A stretch of 64,000 nucleotides of DNA. Source: Nocardioides sp. YR527 (GTDB lineage Bacteria > Actinomycetota > Actinomycetes > Propionibacteriales > Nocardioidaceae). This document shows, in pieces, positions 34,817 to 43,474 of the stretch (position 1 is its first letter; every line of letters starts with the position of its first letter). The stretch covers positions 434,001 through 498,000 of the forward strand of contig NZ_FNFN01000006.1 in NCBI RefSeq assembly GCF_900101045.1, written 5' to 3'. The translations under genes were made by a program, and so were the position numbers. The notes below the pieces were generated by a model that did not search any database, was not told where the DNA came from, and was given only the letters and a program-made list of their open reading frames with translations.

Positions 34817-35230
34817 TCACCAGTGCATCAGCCTGGAGACCAGGCCGAGGAACCCGAGGTGGAGTAGTGCTCCGAGGGGGTCGGTGGTGATCAGGTGGCC
34901 CCAGGCGAGGGCGGCCTGACCCATCTGGTTGCCGAGGGCCGTGGCGAAGCCGTCGAGTCCGCCGTGGGTCCACAGGTGGACGACGACGAACCGGAGGCCA
35001 GGGATGACCAGGAACAGGACGAGCGCGGCCTTGACCGGGAGGATCCAGGACAGCGAGCCGCTGCCGGTGGACCTCAGGTTGCCGGTGCGCACCCAGCGGG
35101 TGCCGCTGCTGCCGTTGAAGCGGACCTTGGTGCGGCCTGCGGCGGTGGCGACGACGACACCGCGCTTTCCGGAATGGATGCCGCCGCGGGCCCGGACGGT
35201 ATCGCCGGGGCGCTGGAAGAAGCTGTTCAT
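34817..35230 (-). CDS. Small membrane protein with KOW-like N-terminal segment
   Basis: A 137-residue protein. Residues 5-50 look like a small SH3/KOW-type beta barrel (PGDTVRARGGIHSGKRGVVV, TKVRFNGSSGTRWV). Two hydrophobic helices follow (about 60-82 and 108-132). ATG 35230 overlaps the stop of the upstream 51-residue gene by 4 bp (ATGA), so the two are translationally coupled. I know no family for this combination. It is divergent from the large NTPase at 35604 and ends at a bidirectional terminator. Confidence 0.75.
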   Translation of the reverse strand: MNSFFQRPGDTVRARGGIHSGKRGVVVATAAGRTKVRFNGSSGTRWVRTGNLRSTGSGSLSWILPVKAALVLFLVIPGLRFVVVHLWTHGGLDGFATALGNQMGQAALAWGHLITTDPLGALLHLGFLGLVSRLMHW

Positions 35231-35382
35231 GACAGCACTCCTTCCGTGAGGACGACGGACACGGACGAGGTGCCGGCGGCTGCCTGGCACGTGGGCGGCT
35301 CGGCGCTGAGCAGCTGGTTGAAGCCGAACACGACAAGAAGCGTGACGGCGAAGGTGGCGATGCTGAACTTGTGGTTCCTCAT
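35227..35382 (-). CDS. 51-residue exported or membrane micro-protein
   Basis: The product begins MRNHKFSIATFAVTLLVVFG, a classic signal peptide or anchor: positively charged N-terminus, hydrophobic core 7-20, possible cleavage near AAA at 35-37. A polar tail with one cysteine follows. AAGGAG is 9 nt upstream of the chosen ATG 35382; two further ATGs lie within that spacer. It is coupled by an ATGA overlap to the 137-residue membrane gene. Confidence 0.65.
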   Translation of the reverse strand: MRNHKFSIATFAVTLLVVFGFNQLLSAEPPTCQAAAGTSSVSVVLTEGVLS

Positions 35383-35439
35383 GGTCATCATCTCCTTCAG
35401 CGGTGGGGCCCGGGAGAGGGGCCGGCGCTGTCCCTCTTG

Positions 35440-35555
35440 GGGACATCTCCACGGTGACGGAGCCCACAGATGTCCCACCAGAGGGCGGGTGGGAGTGGGG
35501 ACGAAGTAAAGACAGTCCCAGGTGAGTTGGGACGTTTCTGGGACAGAATTGGGAC
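35440..35555. promoter_or_regulatory. Phased TGGGAC repeat array in the divergent promoter region
   Basis: TTGGGAC, CTGGGAC and TTGGGAC occur at 35527, 35538 and 35549, exactly 11 bp apart, and an inverted copy (GTCCCAG) is at 35515-35521. Upstream, GGGACATCT (35440-35448) and AGATGTCCC (35468-35476) form a perfect 9-bp inverted repeat. Sites on one face of the helix suggest cooperative binding of an oligomeric regulator. The downstream gene product has an HTH-like N-terminus and is the obvious candidate. Confidence 0.7.
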
Positions 35556-35603
35556 GCCTGCGAGATACTCTCAAGCGCTTCCGCGACGACTCGGTGAGGG
35601 GAT

Positions 35604-37613
35604 ATGACCGACGAATCTCTCTCGCCAGAGGAGTTCAACGGCGAATTGCGCGCCTGGGTCCGCCAGGTGACCGGAAAAGCTGACGGTGGCGCCGGTGTGG
35701 CCATGGCCCGGAGCACCTTCTACCGGCGTACGTCCGGCTCGAAGCTGATGCCGCTCGACGAGCTCATCCGCGTGGTCGGCGGCGCGGTGCCCCGCACCCT
35801 GGACCCGGCCCATCGAGGCGAGTGGATCCGGAAGAACACCGGCATCTGGCAGGCGAAGTGGTGGAAGGCGTACGCCTGGCGTGGCGAGGACACCGCGGTG
35901 CCCGTGCCCGTGCTGGACCCTGCCACGACGGCGGCACCGGTGCCCGCCACCGGCTCCCGCCTGACCTTCCCGCGGGCTCGGGTGGCGGCGCTGGGCGGAC
36001 TGACGACCGAGCAGCCCACGATCCCGCTCATCGAGGCGCTCGGCCGGTGGCTGGAGAACTCTGAGTCCAACCTCTTCTTCCTCACCGGTCCCTCGGGCTC
36101 GGGAAAGACGGTCGAGACCAGGGAGTGGACGGCCTCGAGGGAGCAGGTGCGCTACGTCAGCCTGCGCGACGGCGCGGTCGACTACATCGCCCTGGTCGAC
36201 GAGGACCGCTCGCCGATCGTGATCGACGACTTCGACCTGATCTCCTCCAGCGCCGAGGAGCACGGCGTCACCCGGCCCGACCTGAGCGAGCTGCGCTCGG
36301 CCTTCGGGCGTGGCGGACGGTTCGTGGTGATCAGCAAGCGCAACCTGCAGACCGAGCGCGACGAGCTCGCCGAGCAGCTGCGCAGTCCGGCCCGGCTGGA
36401 GGACCTCGGGGTCGAGTCGGCGATGGTCGTACGGGTCGAGCCGATCTCCCCGGTCGAGGTGCGCGCTCTCGGCAAGGAGCGCGGCGGTGACGACCGGCTG
36501 CGCAACCTGGCCGCGGAGATGGAGCGTGGCGGTGGGTTCTTCCCCGCGACCCCGATGGTCCTCAAGCAGCTCTACGCCTCCCTCGAGGAGGGCGCCCCGG
36601 CTCCCCGGACCCAGTGGGACGGCTACACCGTCCATCTCAAGCACGTCTGCGGGCAGCCCTGGGACCGGAAGAGCTCACGCATCCCCAGCCGGGTGCGGTT
36701 CCAGACCTACCGCGACATCGCCTGGGACCTGTTCACCGGGATGGACGAGCCGACCTCGCAGGAGCAGGACCTGATCCCGGTCCCGCGCGTCTCGGAGTGG
36801 CTCTTCGCCAACCTGCAGCGCGACCTCGACATCACCCGGCAGCGTGACTTCCTGACGTACGAATGGATCGCGGATCTGCTCGACCACTCCGAGGTCTTCG
36901 GCGTGACCGGCCGGACCAAGGACTCGGCGGAGTCGGCGGAGTTCGCCCACGAGACCTTCTACCAGTACTTCGTCGCCGAGAGCATCCGTGACCGGCTGCG
37001 CGACGGGCACGGGATGGCGCTCGACGGCGCCCGCTTCGCCGACATGCACATGGGACCGTTGGTGATGACGTTCCTCAAGGCCGGGTTCCAGCCCGGTGAC
37101 CTCGACGCGGTGGCCCGGCTGAGCGTACGCGAGAGCCTGTCCTGGATGGACCGGCTGATCTGCCTCTACCTGACCGAGGAGCGCGTGGACTACGGCGGTC
37201 TCCTCGACCAGGCGCCGGAGCGCTACTGGGACGAGCTGGAGTTCGTGCTGGAGGCGTTCCGGTCGCTGTTCCTGCGGAAGGCGGCGATGTTCCAGCTGAT
37301 CCTGCGCGGCCGGGTGCCGGTCGACGGCTACCTGGAGATCCTGGACCGCGAGGAGGACCCGGGCGCGGTCGCCCGCGAGCGCGACGTGCTCGGCTGGGGC
37401 ACCGACATCACCGACGCCCTGGTCCATCGCCTGCATCATCCGGTCCTCACCCCGGCGATTCCGATTACCGCGTACCGGCTCGGGCAAATGGGTGATATCA
37501 CTTGCCTGAGCCATCTCGAGGGTCTCACTGATCTGCCGCCCGCCCATCAGGACGTGGTGAGGTCGGCGATCCACCGGATCAAGGAGCGCCATGAGCATCA
37601 GCACCCAGACTGA
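35604..37613 (+). CDS. HTH-like plus P-loop NTPase (NACHT/STAND-like) signalling protein
   Basis: A 669-residue multidomain protein. Residues about 1-80 contain a helix-turn-helix-like block (ARSTFYRRTSGSKLMPLDEL). Walker A is GPSGSGKT (162-169) and Walker B is VIDDFD (around D208/D209). A helical region follows, with AEFAHETFYQYFVAESIRDRL resembling the winged-helix/arm segment after NACHT domains. The C-terminal 250 residues are helical and unrecognised; they could be a repeat sensor. STAND NTPases act as ligand-triggered oligomeric switches in regulation or phage defence. ATG 35604 follows GAGGGG. The gene lies in an insertion between ispG and the GNAT gene, and its end overlaps the SDR gene by 23 bp. 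Confidence 0.75.
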   Translation: MTDESLSPEEFNGELRAWVRQVTGKADGGAGVAMARSTFYRRTSGSKLMPLDELIRVVGGAVPRTLDPAHRGEWIRKNTGIWQAKWWKAYAWRGEDTAVPVPVLDPATTAAPVPATGSRLTFPRARVAALGGLTTEQPTIPLIEALGRWLENSESNLFFLTGPSGSGKTVETREWTASREQVRYVSLRDGAVDYIALVDEDRSPIVIDDFDLISSSAEEHGVTRPDLSELRSAFGRGGRFVVISKRNLQTERDELAEQLRSPARLEDLGVESAMVVRVEPISPVEVRALGKERGGDDRLRNLAAEMERGGGFFPATPMVLKQLYASLEEGAPAPRTQWDGYTVHLKHVCGQPWDRKSSRIPSRVRFQTYRDIAWDLFTGMDEPTSQEQDLIPVPRVSEWLFANLQRDLDITRQRDFLTYEWIADLLDHSEVFGVTGRTKDSAESAEFAHETFYQYFVAESIRDRLRDGHGMALDGARFADMHMGPLVMTFLKAGFQPGDLDAVARLSVRESLSWMDRLICLYLTEERVDYGGLLDQAPERYWDELEFVLEAFRSLFLRKAAMFQLILRGRVPVDGYLEILDREEDPGAVARERDVLGWGTDITDALVHRLHHPVLTPAIPITAYRLGQMGDITCLSHLEGLTDLPPAHQDVVRSAIHRIKERHEHQHPD

Positions 37614-38361
37614 GCGATCGCCGACGCTCGTCCTCGGCGCGACCGGCGACCTCGGCAGCGCGGTCGCGCGCCGGCTGACCGCGGAGGGCACGCCGGTGAT
37701 CCTGCACGCCTACAGCCGCACCACCGAGCTGGCCTACCTTGCCGACGAGACCGGTGCGGTCGCGCGGGTGGAGGGCGATCTGACCACCGACGACGGTGTG
37801 GATGCCCTGGCCGAGACGCTCGCCGGGTTCGAGAAGCTGTCGGGGCTCATCAACTGCTCGGGCATCAACCCCACTCCCGACACGGTCGCCGAGATCGACC
37901 GGTCCGAGTGGCAGCTCACCCTCGATCTCAACCTGACCTCGGTGTGGCGCACGGCCGCGCTCGCGCTGCCGAAGCTGCGAGCGGCCAGGTCCGGAGGGGT
38001 GGTTCTGGTCAGCTCCGTCTTCGGGATCCGTACGCCGTCACGACGGGCTGCCTACGGCGTGTCCAAGCATGCGCTGACCGGGCTCGCCCAGGCGATCGCG
38101 CAGGAGGAGGAGGGCATCGTCCGGGCCAACGTCGTCGCCCCCGGCCCGATGTGGAGCGAGTCCTCGCGACAGGTCTTCGTCAAGCACGCCCGCAAGGAGG
38201 GCGTGACCGTCGACCAGTACATCTCCTACCGGGCCGCGCGCATCCCCGGACACCGGTTCGTGACCGCCGACGCGGTCGCGAAGGTCTGCGTGTTCCTCGC
38301 CTCCGACGTCGCCGGTGCGATCAACGGCCAGTGCATCGTCGCTGACGGCGGCGAATACTGA
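37591..38361 (+). CDS. Short-chain dehydrogenase/reductase
   Basis: A 256-residue classical SDR with cofactor motif GATGDLG (residues about 17-23), NCSG in place of NNAG, the catalytic Tyr/Lys in YGVSK, and the C-terminal INGQCIVADGG typical of FabG-like enzymes. ATG 37591 lies inside the NTPase coding region, so expression is coupled to it. Preference for NADP or NAD is not evident. Its pairing with a signalling NTPase is unusual; it might make or detoxify a ligand (speculative). Confidence 0.9.
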   Translation: MSISTQTERSPTLVLGATGDLGSAVARRLTAEGTPVILHAYSRTTELAYLADETGAVARVEGDLTTDDGVDALAETLAGFEKLSGLINCSGINPTPDTVAEIDRSEWQLTLDLNLTSVWRTAALALPKLRAARSGGVVLVSSVFGIRTPSRRAAYGVSKHALTGLAQAIAQEEEGIVRANVVAPGPMWSESSRQVFVKHARKEGVTVDQYISYRAARIPGHRFVTADAVAKVCVFLASDVAGAINGQCIVADGGEY

Positions 38362-38478
38362 CGCGCGACCCGAAATAATCAATTAACGCGAGTTGCCGAT
38401 GATGCGCGCTCGCTCTGCTTAGGCTTCGCCTAGCGCCTCCACACGTCTTCATTTTCCCTTCTCAGACTGGCGACAACA

Positions 38479-39141
38479 GTGACCAATTTCTGGCTTGCCA
38501 TCGATCACGCGGACGACGCGCTGTTCCGCACCCCGGACTCGACCGACATCAGGTCCGGGATCCTCGATCTGGTGGCCACCACCCCTGGCTGGGGCATCGT
38601 CGTGCGTCCCACGCAGGGGCACGGCGACGTACGCCGCGAGCTCGCCTGCGCCGGGCTCCCGGACATCGACACCGTCGACGAGCTCGTCGTCCCGCAGCGG
38701 ACGACCGACGCGGTGAAGATCGGGTTCGACGACCACCAGGTCGGCTGTGCCTCGATGGTGCTGGCCCTTCTGGAGCGCCTCCCCGGCTATGACCGGGTCT
38801 TCCTCGAGCCGTACTGCGCGACACCGGACTGCCTCGAGGATCTGGCCGCGCTCGCCGCGCGGTCGCGGTGCGGCGGCATCGTGCTCAAGCTCAAGGTCAA
38901 CGACGAGGGCCTCGCGACCATCGCACGCGCCGAGATCGGCGGCGCTCCCTGGGTCGCGCGCTCCGACGGGATGGGCTGGGACGACTTCAGCCAGCGGCTC
39001 CCGCGGGTCCGGGCACTCGGCGCCCGCGGCGTGATGGTGGGCCGGGCGGTCTGGGGAGACACCGGCGAGGCCGGCCAGGACGTACGCCTGAAGACCATCC
39101 GCGAGCGAATGCACACGATCGAACGCACCTTTGCGATTTGA
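38479..39141 (+). CDS. Protein of unknown function, possibly a TIM-barrel aldolase-like enzyme
   Basis: A 220-residue protein starting at GTG 38479. Features are an acidic N-terminal TNFWLAIDHADDALF, a probable strand-loop FLEPYC, internal lysines in GIVLKLKVN (candidate Schiff-base), and RALGARGVMVGRAVWGD near the C-terminus, reminiscent of the phosphate-binding loop at the end of aldolase/phosphoribosyl TIM barrels. I do not recognise a specific family. It follows the SDR by 117 bp, including a small hairpin (TAGGC, TTC, GCCTA near 38420), so it may belong to the same accessory block with its own promoter. Confidence 0.65.
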   Translation: MTNFWLAIDHADDALFRTPDSTDIRSGILDLVATTPGWGIVVRPTQGHGDVRRELACAGLPDIDTVDELVVPQRTTDAVKIGFDDHQVGCASMVLALLERLPGYDRVFLEPYCATPDCLEDLAALAARSRCGGIVLKLKVNDEGLATIARAEIGGAPWVARSDGMGWDDFSQRLPRVRALGARGVMVGRAVWGDTGEAGQDVRLKTIRERMHTIERTFAI

Positions 39142-39208
39142 CCAGCGCGTGATCCGGTCCGCGAGCCGCAGGGCGACGTACGACCGGATTGGCCCTAGGC
39201 TCGGTGAC

Positions 39209-40054
39209 ATGCTGACGACGCGCCAGGGGATCCGCCCGCTGCATGCGGGGGATCTCAGCGCGTTCCTCGACCTGACCGCGCAGGATCCGGTGGTCAACGT
39301 GTTCGCGGAGTACCGGGCGCGCACCACCAACCTCGAGCCGCGCTGGCTCGGCGGAGAGATCTGGGGCCGCTGGGACGGCGGCGACCTGGTCGCTGCCTGT
39401 CACGTCGGCGCCAACCTGGTCCCCATCCAGGCCACCGAGGAGGATGCGTACGCCTTCGGTGAGCGGGCCCGCAGCCGCATCCGCACCGTCTCCACGATCG
39501 TCGGGCGCCAGCCCGCGGTGCGGGCGCTGTGGGGATCGATCGGCGAGTCCTGGGGCACACCGCGCGACCAGCGCTGGGAGCAGCCCCATCTCGAGCAGCA
39601 GCTGCAGAGCATGGTCGATCCGGACCCGTTCGTGCGCCGCACCGTCCGCGCCGACATGGACGCCCTCTATCCGGCGTGTGTGGCGATGTACACCGAAGAG
39701 GTCGGGATCTCACCGGAGACCGGCGGCGGCCGCGACCTCTACCGGGCCCGGGTGCTCCAGCTGATCTCGCGCGGATGGTCCTTCGCCCGGATCGAGGACG
39801 GCGAGGTCGTCTTCAAGGCCGAGGTCGCCTGCGCGACCCCCGAGGCCGCCCAGATCCAGGGGGTCTGGGTGCCCGAGCACCGCCGCGGCGAGGGCCTCGC
39901 TGCCCGCGGGATGGCCGCGGTCTGCGACATCGTCCGCAGCGAGATCGCCCCACGCGTCTCCCTCTACGTCAACGAGTGGAACGCCCCCGCGCGTCGTGCC
40001 TACGAGCGGGCCGGCTTCCTCGAGACGGCCCGCTTCTCCACCATCATGTTCTGA
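39209..40054 (+). CDS. DUF4081 plus GNAT N-acetyltransferase
   Basis: A 281-residue protein with an N-terminal DUF4081 domain (about 1-140) and a C-terminal GNAT domain whose acetyl-CoA motif reads VWVPEHRRGEGLAARG, followed by LYVNEWNAPARRAYERAGF. This pair is the protein that lies next to ispG in Mycobacterium (Rv2867c-like), marking the right edge of the insertion here. ATG 39209 is 7 nt downstream of a TAGGCT -10 box and has no Shine-Dalgarno, suggesting a leaderless mRNA; the longer frame upstream is rejected. The acceptor is unknown. Confidence 0.92.
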   Translation: MLTTRQGIRPLHAGDLSAFLDLTAQDPVVNVFAEYRARTTNLEPRWLGGEIWGRWDGGDLVAACHVGANLVPIQATEEDAYAFGERARSRIRTVSTIVGRQPAVRALWGSIGESWGTPRDQRWEQPHLEQQLQSMVDPDPFVRRTVRADMDALYPACVAMYTEEVGISPETGGGRDLYRARVLQLISRGWSFARIEDGEVVFKAEVACATPEAAQIQGVWVPEHRRGEGLAARGMAAVCDIVRSEIAPRVSLYVNEWNAPARRAYERAGFLETARFSTIMF

Positions 40055-40058
40055 CGGC

Positions 40059-41069
40059 TCAGGAGTACGCCCGCCAGGCCCGTTCGCAGTCGGCGACCTC
40101 GCAGAGCACCAGCCAGCCGCCACTGCTGTTACCCGGGTAGGACCGCATCAGGACCCGGGTGTTGGTCTCCCAGGCGTACATCCACAGCCCGTTGGGGTTG
40201 CGGTAGGTGGTCAACAGAGTGCCGTGGAGACTCCGCCGACGGACGACGTCGGCGTGGTTCTGGTGCTCGATCGCGTTGGTCGCGAACCGGGCGCCGTCGG
40301 GCGAGAACGACGCGACCGCCTCCAAGCATCCACGCCAGAGCGTCGTCGCGGGTGCGGTGACGGTCGAGACCACCGAGCAGGCGTCAAGGTTCGACGGGTC
40401 CTTCGTGTACGTCGCCAGCCGGTTGGTGGCGAAGCTGCCTGCGTACGCCGCCCGGGAGGCGATCGTCTTGATCGTGCCTGTCTTCCAGTCCCAGGTCATC
40501 GTGCGCGGGGTGCTGTAGCCACCCACGAGCACGCGGGTGCCGCTCACATCGATCGGATCGGGCCTGGTGGACGCCTTGAAGGTGTGACGGGCCACGACCG
40601 CGCCGGTGGTGGCGCTGCGTACCTGGGCCTGGATGGCGCCGCTGGTCTGAGTGGCCGTCTTGAGCAGGTAGCGGCCGTCGGCCGAGAGCCTGGCCTTGTC
40701 GGCGTAGTACATGTCGGTGAGCGTCTTCTGCGGAACATCGAGCTGCACCCGGATGACCTTGTCGATGTTGCGGTTGGTGGCTCGCAGCACGAAGCCGCTG
40801 CCGGAGCGGCCCAGGAGGGTGAACTGGTCGTTCTCGTCGCCGACCAGGTCGACAGGCGTCTTCATGCCGTTCGTTGGGTCGACCACCGAGACCGACGCCT
40901 CCGTGGGCCGGTGCAGGTAGGGAACCGTCGGGCTCTCGCCGACGGGCAGGGGCAGGGGACGTACGTCGACGGTCGGAGCCGCCGCAGAAGCCGGTGACAC
41001 GAGCGTCACCGGGAGCATGAGAGCAGCAAGGATGGCCGTGGCCAGTGCCGGGATTCGGATACCTCTCAT
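40059..41069 (-). CDS. Secreted beta-propeller-like protein
   Basis: A 336-residue protein with a clear Sec signal peptide (MRGIRIPALATAILAALMLP, cleavage near ASAAA at about 28-31). The mature part is rich in short beta strands with repeated patterns such as SADGRYLLKTAT and FSPDGARFATNAI, typical of TolB/WD-type blades. Four cysteines near the C-terminal half (DACSV, WRGCLE, VLCEVADCE) may form disulfides. Function unknown. It converges on the GNAT gene with only 4 bp between the stops. Confidence 0.8.
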   Translation of the reverse strand: MRGIRIPALATAILAALMLPVTLVSPASAAAPTVDVRPLPLPVGESPTVPYLHRPTEASVSVVDPTNGMKTPVDLVGDENDQFTLLGRSGSGFVLRATNRNIDKVIRVQLDVPQKTLTDMYYADKARLSADGRYLLKTATQTSGAIQAQVRSATTGAVVARHTFKASTRPDPIDVSGTRVLVGGYSTPRTMTWDWKTGTIKTIASRAAYAGSFATNRLATYTKDPSNLDACSVVSTVTAPATTLWRGCLEAVASFSPDGARFATNAIEHQNHADVVRRRSLHGTLLTTYRNPNGLWMYAWETNTRVLMRSYPGNSSGGWLVLCEVADCERAWRAYS

Positions 41070-41160
41070 GAAAGTAAAGATGCGTGGGGTGCCGACGGGG
41101 TTGCAACGCCAATTCCAACCGGTTCGCGGCAGCGGTCCTGCGAGCCGTACGCTTGCCCGC

Positions 41161-42930
41161 ATGCCCGGAACCACAGCCCGTATGTCACAGCTCTTCGTGC
41201 GGACCCTGCGTGAGGATCCCGCCGACGCCGAGGTCGCGAGCCACAAGCTGCTCGTCCGCGCCGGCTACATCCGCCGCGCCGCTCCGGGTATCTACTCCTG
41301 GCTGCCGTTGGGCCTGCGCGTGCTCGGCAAGGTCGAGGGGATCATCCGCGAGGAGATGGCCGCGATCGGCGCCCAGGAGGTGCACTTCCCGGCGCTGCTG
41401 CCCCGCGAGCCCTACGAGGCGACCGGCCGCTGGACGGAGTACGGCGACGGCATCTTCCGGCTCAAGGACCGCAAGGAGGCCGACTACCTGCTCGGGCCCA
41501 CGCACGAGGAGATGTTCACGCTCCTGGTCAAGGACCTCTACGGCTCCTACAAGGACCTGCCGCTGGCGATCTACCAGATCCAGACGAAGTACCGCGACGA
41601 GGCGCGTCCCCGCGCGGGGCTGCTGCGTGGCCGCGAGTTCATCATGAAGGACTCCTACTCCTTCGACTACACCGACGAGGGGCTGTCGGCGGCCTACGAC
41701 GCCCACCGCGCGGCGTACGTCAAGGTCTTCGACCGCCTCGGGTTCGAGTACGTCATCGTCAAGGCCACCTCCGGCGCGATGGGCGGCTCGGCCTCCGAGG
41801 AGTTCCTGGCCGTCTCCGAGGCCGGCGAGGACACGTTCGTACGCTCGCCCGGCGGCTACGCCGCCAACGTCGAGGCGGTCACGACGCTGGCCCCCGAGGC
41901 GCTCTCCTACGAGGACGTTCCGGCGGCCCACGCCGAGGACACCCCGGCGACGCCGACGATCCAGACGCTGGTCGACCACCTCAACGAGGCGTTCCCCCGC
42001 GAGGACCGTGCCTGGGAGGCCGGTGACACGCTCAAGAACGTGCTGGTCACGCTGCGCCACCCCGACGGCACCGTCGAGCCGCTCGCCATCGGACTGCCCG
42101 GTGACCGCGACGTCGACATCAAGCGCCTCGAGGGCCAGCTGGAGCCGATCGAGGTCGAGCCCATGGACGACGTCGAGCTGAAGAAGCACCCCGAGCTGGT
42201 CAAGGGCTACATCGGTCCCGAGGTGCTGGGGGAGGAGTCGGCCTCCGGCATCCGCTACCTGGTCGACCCCCGCGTGGTCACCGGCACCCGTTGGGTCACC
42301 GGCGCCAACGTCGATGGCCAGCACGTCATCGATCTGGTCGCCGGCCGCGACTTCACCCCCGACGGCACCATCGAGGCCGCCGAGGTCCGCGAGGGCGACC
42401 CGGCTCCCGACGGCTCCGGCCCGCTGACGCTGGCCCGCGGCATCGAGATGGGCCACGTCTTCCAGCTCGGCCGCAAGTACGCCGACGCGCTGGGGCTGCA
42501 GGTGCTCGACGAGAACGGCAAGCTCGTCACCGTGACCATGGGCTCCTACGGCATCGGCGTCACCCGTGCCGTGGCCGCCGTCGCCGAGGGCACCCTCGAC
42601 GACATCGGCCTCGCCTGGCCCCGCAACGTCGCTCCGTACGACATCCACCTGGTCGCGACCGGAAAGGACGCCGCCGTCTTCGAGGCCGCAGCGTCGCTCG
42701 CCGGTGAGCTCGAGGCCGCCGGCATCGACGTGCTCTACGACGACCGCCCCAAGGTCTCGCCGGGGGTGAAGTTCAAGGACGCCGAGCTGATCGGCGTCCC
42801 GACCATCGTCACCGTCGGCAAGGGCCTGGTCGAGGGCAAGGTCGAGGTCAAGGACCGCCGCAGCGGCGAGAAGACCGAGGTCGCCCTCGCCGACGCCGTC
42901 GCTCACCTGGTCGGCGTCGTACGCAGCTGA
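41161..42930 (+). CDS. proS: Prolyl-tRNA synthetase (bacterial type with editing insertion)
   Basis: It charges tRNA-Pro. The 589-residue product has class II motif 1 (RAGYIRRAAPGIYSWLPLGLR region), motif 2 (FIMKDSYSFD) and motif 3 (MGSYGIGVTR), an INS editing domain between motifs 2 and 3 (residues about 225-405), and a C-terminal anticodon-binding domain. ATG 41161 is 7 nt after TACGCT with no Shine-Dalgarno and matches the short N-terminus of mycobacterial ProRS; ATG 41182 is an alternative. Confidence 0.97.
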   Translation: MPGTTARMSQLFVRTLREDPADAEVASHKLLVRAGYIRRAAPGIYSWLPLGLRVLGKVEGIIREEMAAIGAQEVHFPALLPREPYEATGRWTEYGDGIFRLKDRKEADYLLGPTHEEMFTLLVKDLYGSYKDLPLAIYQIQTKYRDEARPRAGLLRGREFIMKDSYSFDYTDEGLSAAYDAHRAAYVKVFDRLGFEYVIVKATSGAMGGSASEEFLAVSEAGEDTFVRSPGGYAANVEAVTTLAPEALSYEDVPAAHAEDTPATPTIQTLVDHLNEAFPREDRAWEAGDTLKNVLVTLRHPDGTVEPLAIGLPGDRDVDIKRLEGQLEPIEVEPMDDVELKKHPELVKGYIGPEVLGEESASGIRYLVDPRVVTGTRWVTGANVDGQHVIDLVAGRDFTPDGTIEAAEVREGDPAPDGSGPLTLARGIEMGHVFQLGRKYADALGLQVLDENGKLVTVTMGSYGIGVTRAVAAVAEGTLDDIGLAWPRNVAPYDIHLVATGKDAAVFEAAASLAGELEAAGIDVLYDDRPKVSPGVKFKDAELIGVPTIVTVGKGLVEGKVEVKDRRSGEKTEVALADAVAHLVGVVRS

Positions 42931-42950
42931 CTGCATGAGCATCGTGTGAC

Positions 42951-43445
42951 ATGAGCAGCGAGCACCCCGACCTCACCTTCAGGCCCGCGACGGAGGACGA
43001 CCACAGGCGGGTCCAAGCGCGACTCGCTGAGTGGTGGGACGACTGGGGCGACCCGCACGCGACGATGATGCGCACCCTGATGCTGACCCGGCTGTTCTTC
43101 CAGCACTTCAACGACACCTCGACGATCGTCGAGGACGAGGGCGGAGAGCTGCGGGGGTTCCTGATCGGGTTCATGTCCCAGGACGACCCGCGCGCGGCGT
43201 ACATCCACTTCGTCGGGATCGATCCGGAGCGGCGGGGGACCGGAGTGGGCCGGGCGCTGTACGAGCGCTTCTTCGGGCAGGTGCGCGAGCGTGGGGGCGA
43301 GGTCGTGCGGGCGATCACCGGGCCGCAGAACGCGACGTCGATCCGGTTCCACCGCTCGATGGGGTTCTCCGTGTCCGAGCCGCAGCCCGACTATGACGGT
43401 CCGGGGTACGACCGCGTCTGCTTCGAGCGCGTAATCGGGGGTTGA
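42951..43445 (+). CDS. GNAT-family N-acetyltransferase
   Basis: A 164-residue single-domain GNAT. The acetyl-CoA binding motif is GIDPERRGTGVGRALYERFF (residues about 84-103), with SIRFHRSMGF in the final strand-helix. The substrate is unknown. It starts 20 bp after proS in the same direction and may be co-transcribed. The length is typical. Confidence 0.9.
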   Translation: MSSEHPDLTFRPATEDDHRRVQARLAEWWDDWGDPHATMMRTLMLTRLFFQHFNDTSTIVEDEGGELRGFLIGFMSQDDPRAAYIHFVGIDPERRGTGVGRALYERFFGQVRERGGEVVRAITGPQNATSIRFHRSMGFSVSEPQPDYDGPGYDRVCFERVIGG

Positions 43446-43474
43446 TCTCGTCGACGTAGGGCAAGATCGATCCC

